From Yoonia vestfoldensis DSM 16212 (GTDB taxonomy: Bacteria > Pseudomonadota > Alphaproteobacteria > Rhodobacterales > Rhodobacteraceae), in the NCBI RefSeq assembly GCF_000382265.1, contig NZ_KB907991.1:1-64000 (forward strand): a stretch of 64,000 nt of DNA, read 5' to 3'. Below the pieces are notes generated by a model. It had not been told where the DNA came from. It saw nothing but the letters and a program-made list of their open reading frames with translations, and ran no database searches. Position 1 is the stretch's first letter; each line of letters begins with the position of its first letter. The position numbers and the translations under genes were made by a program. Shown one piece after another: positions 60,701-64,000 of the stretch.

Positions 60701-61243
60701 CTCGGCCTCGTGGCGGCGTTGGTAAAGGCCGGAAATCCCTGCTGCTTCCTCCAATATCCGGCGGCGCGACTTGGGCTTGGCGTTGATCAGCTCTGCGATC
60801 ATACCCTGCCGCACAAGCGCCGGGGAATGCGCGCCGGTCGAGGCATCGGCAAACAGCATCTGCACATCGCGCGCACGCACGTCCTTGGCACCGACCTTAT
60901 AGGCTGACCCCGCATCGCGCGTGATCCGGCGGACAATCTCCAACTGATCGGCGTCGTTAAAGGCCGCAGGGGCGAGCCGTTCGGCGTTGTCGATGACCAG
61001 CGACACTTCGGCGAAATTGCGCGCAGGCCGCGTCGCGGCACCGGCGAAAATCACATCCTCCATCCCGCCGCCCCGCATTGCCGAGGCGCGATGTTCGCCC
61101 ATCACCCAGCGGAGCGCCTCCAGCAGATTGGACTTGCCACAGCCGTTCGGGCCGACCACGCCGGTCAGCCCGTCCGCGATGATCAAATCGGTCGGATCGA
61201 CGAAGCTCTTGAAGCCATTCAATCGCAGTTTGCTGAAACGCAC
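57788..61243 (-). CDS. smc: Chromosome segregation ATPase SMC
   Basis: An 1151-residue SMC protein. The N-terminal head has Walker A GPNGCGKSN (about residues 33-41). Two long, Ala/Glu/Arg-rich coiled-coil arms flank a hinge at about residues 510-640 (QVLDLLSVQKGYEKALGAALADDL). The C-terminal head has signature LSLLSGGEQTLTALALIF and Walker B PICVLDEVDAPLDD. It condenses and segregates the chromosome with ScpA/B, which are not in the window. Typical length. Confidence 0.95.
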   Translation of the reverse strand: MRFSKLRLNGFKSFVDPTDLIIADGLTGVVGPNGCGKSNLLEALRWVMGEHRASAMRGGGMEDVIFAGAATRPARNFAEVSLVIDNAERLAPAAFNDADQLEIVRRITRDAGSAYKVGAKDVRARDVQMLFADASTGAHSPALVRQGMIAELINAKPKSRRRILEEAAGISGLYQRRHEAELKLKGAETNLTRVDDVIDQLAAQLAQLARQARQAARYREIGESLRRAEGMLLFRRWKEADDALLEATNLLRDRTTAAAQAERAARDATKARQGAEDALPPLREEEAIAAAVLQRLQVQRDALQDQEARARDMIATLRARIDQLTRDIDREAGLNKDAGETIARLEWEAREIAKAGEGHDVRLEAAQAAAREAAGVLQEAEAASAQLTEDVARLAARHQSAQRLIDDHRATLAKNEAEAVKSKSASQEAATALAKAEVDFVAAGVAEAAALASADAAEQALAAAEAARGATQTQESEARALRSEAEGGANALRAEVTALSRLVDRDRAEGGQVLDLLSVQKGYEKALGAALADDLRAPAVGADAPTGWASLPDYAQAQPLPQGVARLADFVTVPAVLARRIAQIGLVDAADGPRLQADLQPGQRLVSLAGDLWRWDGFRSGAEDAPSAAALRLQQLNRLAELQRDLDAAAAKAQQAAAAHDALTRALQDCTAVDQAARAARRDADRAVADANRAASRAEADRNLSQGRLESLGLAVRRHEEEAMGARKALAEAEKAALALGDLAAARASVEDVKMTVEAARITMMSRRSASEELRREGDARLRRAQEITKEISGWKHRLETATKRSAELAERKAASEAELVEASAAPEEIAAKRAELADAIDTAETRRRASADKLAEAETVLRDAGHAERDAERLASEAREARARSEARADAARETIAYAAERIMEAQEVTPAQLLDALGVPVEDMPPVVTVEAEVNALKRQRDALGAVNLRAEEDATEVQVEHDALVGEKADLLAAIAALRTGIASLNKEGRERLLTAFEQVNDSFGLLFTHLFGGGEAKLVLVESDDPLEAGLEIMCQPPGKKLSTLSLLSGGEQTLTALALIFAVFLANPAPICVLDEVDAPLDDANVTRFCDLLDEMCRRTDTRFLIITHHAVTMSRMDRLFGVTMGEQGVSQLVSVDLKRAAAMVA

Positions 61244-61481
61244 GGTCCGCTGCCCTTGATTCTGTGCCTGACAGAAAGCCTGCGACCAGAGACACCATGA
61301 GTCAACGAAACCGAACTACATAAGGCCGATTTCAGCCCCTTATCCACAAGATATTGCGAAATCCCCATCTTCCGAGCCAAAATATCCCCGCCGGAGGCAG
61401 CGCCGGAGGCGCTATTGGCCCTGTCAACGTCGGTTTACAGCTTGACCAGATGCCACCAGTGCAGGCACAACCAGGGCGCAT
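61244..61481. other. Spacer between smc start and the cobalamin riboswitch
   Basis: Contains the dispersed type-1 element at 61367-61398 and otherwise no gene. Promoters for smc (minus) and for the riboswitch transcript (plus) must lie here, since the two are divergent. Confidence 0.45.
61367..61398. repeat. Dispersed element, type 1, upstream of the riboswitch
   Basis: Thirty-one of 32 bases match the copies at 47318-47349 and 57746-57777. Unlike those, it lies in a divergent rather than convergent or operonic spacer. Confidence 0.7.
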
Positions 61482-61668
61482 GGTTCCCCGTACGGCGCGC
61501 AGCGTCAGGGGATCAAATGGGAATGTGGACGGGCCGATCCTGTAAGGGAGACCTAAAGCCACAGCCGCCCCCGCGACTGTATGCGGAGAGTGCCTTGTTA
61601 CAACGCCACTGGGTCCGCCCGGGAAGGCAACAAGGTGCATCGACCCGCAAGCCAGGAGACCAGCCATG
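61482..61668 (+). ncRNA. Cobalamin (B12) riboswitch
   Basis: The order of conserved parts matches the B12 aptamer: a GGTTCC-type P1/P2 start (61482), AAATGGGAAT, the CCCCGCGACTGTA core (about 61586-61598), GCCACTGGG with a following CCGGGAAGG, and the B12 box GCCAGGAGACC at 61651-61661. It lies on the plus strand, 120 bases ahead of the HupE-type permease gene, so cobalamin should repress cobalt uptake. A CCGGGG/CCCCGG hairpin at 61671-61686 may be the expression platform. Confidence 0.92.
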
Positions 61669-61767
61669 CACCGGGGATCACCCCGGCAAACAACAACGGA
61701 CGGGGTGTTCCGTGGGGGTTCTGCATTGGCCGCATGGCCCGTGCTTCCCATGAAATCCCCCCTTTAA
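61666..61767 (+). CDS. Possible 33-codon leader peptide after the B12 box
   Basis: An ATG lies directly after the riboswitch box, whose AGGAGA would serve as its ribosome binding site. The frame runs 33 codons to TAA, 20 bases before the permease start. No family resemblance. Translation could couple aptamer state to the permease gene, but the frame may equally be accidental. Confidence 0.3.
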   Translation: MHRGSPRQTTTDGVFRGGSALAAWPVLPMKSPL

Positions 61768-61787
61768 GTCGATCCAAAGGGGACAAC

Positions 61788-62429
61788 ATGAAAAGACTTC
61801 TGACCATCGCGGGCCTCAGCCTTGCCGCATCACCCGCGCTTGCGCATCACCCGCTGGGTGGCCTGCCTATGGAAACCTTCACCCACGGCCTGATGTCGGG
61901 CATCGGCCATCCCGTGCTGGGTTTCGACCATCTGTTCTTTGTCGCGGCCATGGGCATCGCTGCGACCTTCACCGCCAACCGTCTGCTGACCCCCGCCGCC
62001 TATATTGCCGCGATGCTGGCGGGCTGCGGTCTGATGTATGCGGGTATCGCCATGCCGCTTGCTGAAACCGTGATCGTGATGTCGCTTTTGGTCATCGGCG
62101 GGATCGTCCTGTCGGGCAAAGGCCTGACGACAACGACCGCGCTCTTGGTCTTTGCGACCTTCGGCCTGTTCCACGGCTCTGCCTTTGGCGGGTCGATCGC
62201 AGGACAAGAAGGCGGCGTCGGCGGCGGTGTGCTGATCGGCTACCTGATCGGACTTGGCGCAATCCAGTATCTGATCGCCATCGGTGCAGGCTGGGCCGCG
62301 CGCAAGCTGGGTGCCACGGATGCCAGCGCGATCACCGCCCGTCTGGGTGGCGCGATGGTCGCAGGTGTCGGCGTGTTTCTGGCGCTCGAGATGATCGAAG
62401 GCCCGATCGTCACCGCGCTCGCCGGCTGA
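61788..62429 (+). CDS. HupE/UreJ-family cobalt or nickel permease
   Basis: A 213-residue membrane protein. A signal-like N-terminus (SLAASPALA) is followed by HHPLGG and GIGHPVLGFDHLFFVAAMG, the HPxxGxDH motif that binds metal in HupE/UreJ proteins, and about six further helices. The upstream B12 riboswitch argues for cobalt rather than nickel. AAAGGGG precedes the start. cobW follows after 75 bases. Confidence 0.9.
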   Translation: MKRLLTIAGLSLAASPALAHHPLGGLPMETFTHGLMSGIGHPVLGFDHLFFVAAMGIAATFTANRLLTPAAYIAAMLAGCGLMYAGIAMPLAETVIVMSLLVIGGIVLSGKGLTTTTALLVFATFGLFHGSAFGGSIAGQEGGVGGGVLIGYLIGLGAIQYLIAIGAGWAARKLGATDASAITARLGGAMVAGVGVFLALEMIEGPIVTALAG

Positions 62430-62504
62430 TCCCGCTCACCTGCCAGTCACAGGACGGCCCCCCAAGGGCCGTCCCCATTCCTGTTTTCGCGTCAAGGACA
62501 TCCC

Positions 62505-63572
62505 ATGCCCGCCAAAATCCCCGCCACCATCGTCACAGGTTTCCTTGGCTCTGGCAAAACCACCCTGATCCGGCACATGCTGCAGAACGCCCATGGCAAG
62601 CGCATCGCGTTGATCATCAACGAATTCGGTGATCTGGGCGTGGATGGCGACATCCTCCAAGGTTGCGGCGAAGAAGTCTGCGCCAAGGACGACATCGTGG
62701 AATTGTCTAACGGCTGCATCTGCTGCACCGTGGCCGACGACTTCATCCCCACGATGGAGGCGCTTCTGGCGCGCAGCCCCGCCCCCGACCATATCGTCAT
62801 CGAAACATCCGGTCTTGCCTTGCCGCAACCCTTGGTGCGCGCGTTCAACTGGCCCGGCATTGCGACCCGCGTCACTGTGGACGGCGTCGTCACCGTCGTC
62901 GATGGCCGCGCCGTGCAGGACGGCCAGTTCGCCCATAACATCGCCGCCGTCGATGCCCAGCGCGCCGCGGATGACAACCTCGACCACGAAACGCCGCTGT
63001 CCGAACTCTTTGAAGACCAGATCGCCTGCGCCGACATGATCGTGGTGAACAAGACCGACCTGCTGACAGCGGAAGAGGCCGACGGCCTTGCCGCGCAGCT
63101 CCGCACGGACAGCCGCGACGGTGTGCAGGTGGTGAAAACCAGCATGGGCGCGCTGCCTGTCGATGTGCTGCTGGGGCAGGGGATCGGGGCCGAGGGTGAT
63201 CTCGAATCCCGCCACGAAATCCACCATCATCACCACCATGATGATGACGAGGATGACCACGACGACGATCACCACCACGACCACGGCCATGACGAGTTTG
63301 AAAGCTTCATCGTCACCCGTGACGAGGTGAGCGATGCCGCAGCCTTCGCCGCACAGGTCAGCGCCGCGATCAAGGCCAACAATATCCTGCGCCTGAAAGG
63401 TTTCGTCGCTGTTGTAGGCAAACCCATGCGGATGACGTTGCAGGCCGTCGGCCCCCGCGTCGATACCTATTTCGACCAGCCCTTCGGCGATGCCCCGCGC
63501 CAGACACGGCTTGTCGTGATCGGCGAGGCTGGGCTGGACCGATCCGCGATCACGGCAGCGCTACAAGCATGA
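62505..63572 (+). CDS. cobW: CobW, GTP-dependent cobalt chaperone for cobalamin synthesis
   Basis: A 355-residue COG0523 GTPase. It has Walker A TGFLGSGKTTL (about residues 11-21), the metal-binding CxCC motif NGCICCTV, and NKTD for guanine. A run rich in His and Asp (about residues 236-265) lies before the C-terminal domain. Context (B12-regulated permease, cob genes) supports CobW rather than a zinc paralogue. AAGGA precedes the start. Overlaps the next gene by four bases. Confidence 0.92.
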   Translation: MPAKIPATIVTGFLGSGKTTLIRHMLQNAHGKRIALIINEFGDLGVDGDILQGCGEEVCAKDDIVELSNGCICCTVADDFIPTMEALLARSPAPDHIVIETSGLALPQPLVRAFNWPGIATRVTVDGVVTVVDGRAVQDGQFAHNIAAVDAQRAADDNLDHETPLSELFEDQIACADMIVVNKTDLLTAEEADGLAAQLRTDSRDGVQVVKTSMGALPVDVLLGQGIGAEGDLESRHEIHHHHHHDDDEDDHDDDHHHDHGHDEFESFIVTRDEVSDAAAFAAQVSAAIKANNILRLKGFVAVVGKPMRMTLQAVGPRVDTYFDQPFGDAPRQTRLVVIGEAGLDRSAITAALQA

Positions 63573-64000
63573 TCGTCGTCGCGCGCACAGATCCGCATGA
63601 TCCGCAGGCCACAGCCCTGCTGCAGCAAAGCCATGCGCTGATGCAGGCGCTGTTCCCGCCAGAGGAGAATTTCTACCTCTCCATCGACGATCTGGTGGCG
63701 GAGGACATCCATTTCTACACCGCCCGCATCGGTGACAAAATCCTCGGCACCGGTGCCCTGCGCGTCTGCGACGGTTACGGCGAGATCAAGTCGATGTTCG
63801 TGGACGAGGCCGCGCGCGGCAAAGGTGTCGCCGATGCGATCCTGCGCCAGATCGAGGATCAGGCCCGCGATCTGGACCTGCCATGGCTGAAACTGGAAAC
63901 CGGCAATATCCTGCAGGCGGCGCAGACCCTTTACGCAAGGCATGGGTTCACGCCTTGCGGAAAGTTCGGCGACTATCCGGCCATCGCCAGTTCGGTTTTC
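63569..64000 (+). CDS. GNAT-family N-acetyltransferase, truncated by the window edge
   Basis: The first 144 codons of a GNAT protein are present, without a stop. The acetyl-CoA-binding region is visible in IKSMFVDEAARGKGVADAIL and the C-terminal strand in LKLETGNILQAAQTLYARHGFTPCG. The start overlaps the cobW stop (ATGA). The substrate is not inferable. Confidence 0.88.
   Translation, partial: MIVVARTDPHDPQATALLQQSHALMQALFPPEENFYLSIDDLVAEDIHFYTARIGDKILGTGALRVCDGYGEIKSMFVDEAARGKGVADAILRQIEDQARDLDLPWLKLETGNILQAAQTLYARHGFTPCGKFGDYPAIASSVF

Noticed and set aside
58643-60907. Plus-strand open frame of about 750 codons within smc
   Set aside because: Antisense to the coiled-coil region of SMC, where Ala/Arg/Glu codons leave the reverse frame open.

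Overview
The window reads as chromosomal DNA of an alphaproteobacterium of the Rhodobacteraceae, most likely a member of the Roseobacter group. The basis is high GC, dense short-gap operons, long alphaproteobacterial PstC/PstA and UrtB forms, a bhcRABCD cluster, and a dispersed intergenic element of the type CCTCCGGCGGGGATATTT that I associate with this family. The genus cannot be fixed from sequence reading alone. No rRNA, tRNA or CRISPR array was seen.

Layout. 1-267 is the end of an IS21-type insertion sequence that has cut a DJ-1/PfpI-family gene (269-721). That gene follows a small NAD(P)-dependent oxidoreductase gene and lies divergent from a LysR regulator. 2462-3052 holds no recognisable gene. 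3053-9740 (minus) is a phosphate regulon, pstS-pstC-pstA-pstB-phoU-phoB, with a double Pho box at 9802-9841. 10239-15783 (plus) is an oppABCDF-type peptide ABC transporter. 15790-21737 (minus) is the urea ABC transporter urtABCDE. 22064-27400 is the beta-hydroxyaspartate cycle cluster: bhcR divergent from bhcABCD. 27397-30644 holds ureidoglycolate lyase, an allantoinase/OHCU decarboxylase fusion and the membrane urate oxidase PuuD. 30729-35752 has rpe, an AraC regulator, deoC and a two-domain ALDH16-type aldehyde dehydrogenase. 35753-39761 has small membrane proteins, a cupin, an L,D-transpeptidase and creatinase. 39863-42268 is fmt plus three tandem peptide deformylase paralogues. 42366-43897 has a PatB-type lyase and a conserved small protein. 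43994-50541 (minus) is a corrin-ring cluster: cbiX, cobH, cobL, cobI, a cbiG-cobJ fusion and cobM. 50854-57743 has a glycosyltransferase-like gene, a glutathionyl-hydroquinone reductase, a degenerate receiver protein, a DUF1636 gene, cobC, cobD, a DedA protein and a lytic transglycosylase. 57788-61243 is smc. 61482-64000 is a cobalamin riboswitch, a HupE/UreJ-type metal permease, CobW and a truncated GNAT acetyltransferase.

How it fits together. The centre of the window looks like a nitrogen and C2 scavenging district. Urea import (urt), urate breakdown to glyoxylate plus urea (puuD, puuE-uraD, allA) and creatine hydrolysis to sarcosine plus urea lie within about 24 kb. The glyoxylate made by AllA is the entry substrate of the bhc cycle, whose genes abut allA so closely that bhcD and allA share their stop-codon bases. 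The second theme is cobalamin: ring synthesis, cobalt handling by His-rich proteins (CbiX, CobW), side-chain and lower-loop steps (CobC, CobD), and a B12-responsive cobalt permease. Several intergenic spacers carry a repeated terminator-like element.
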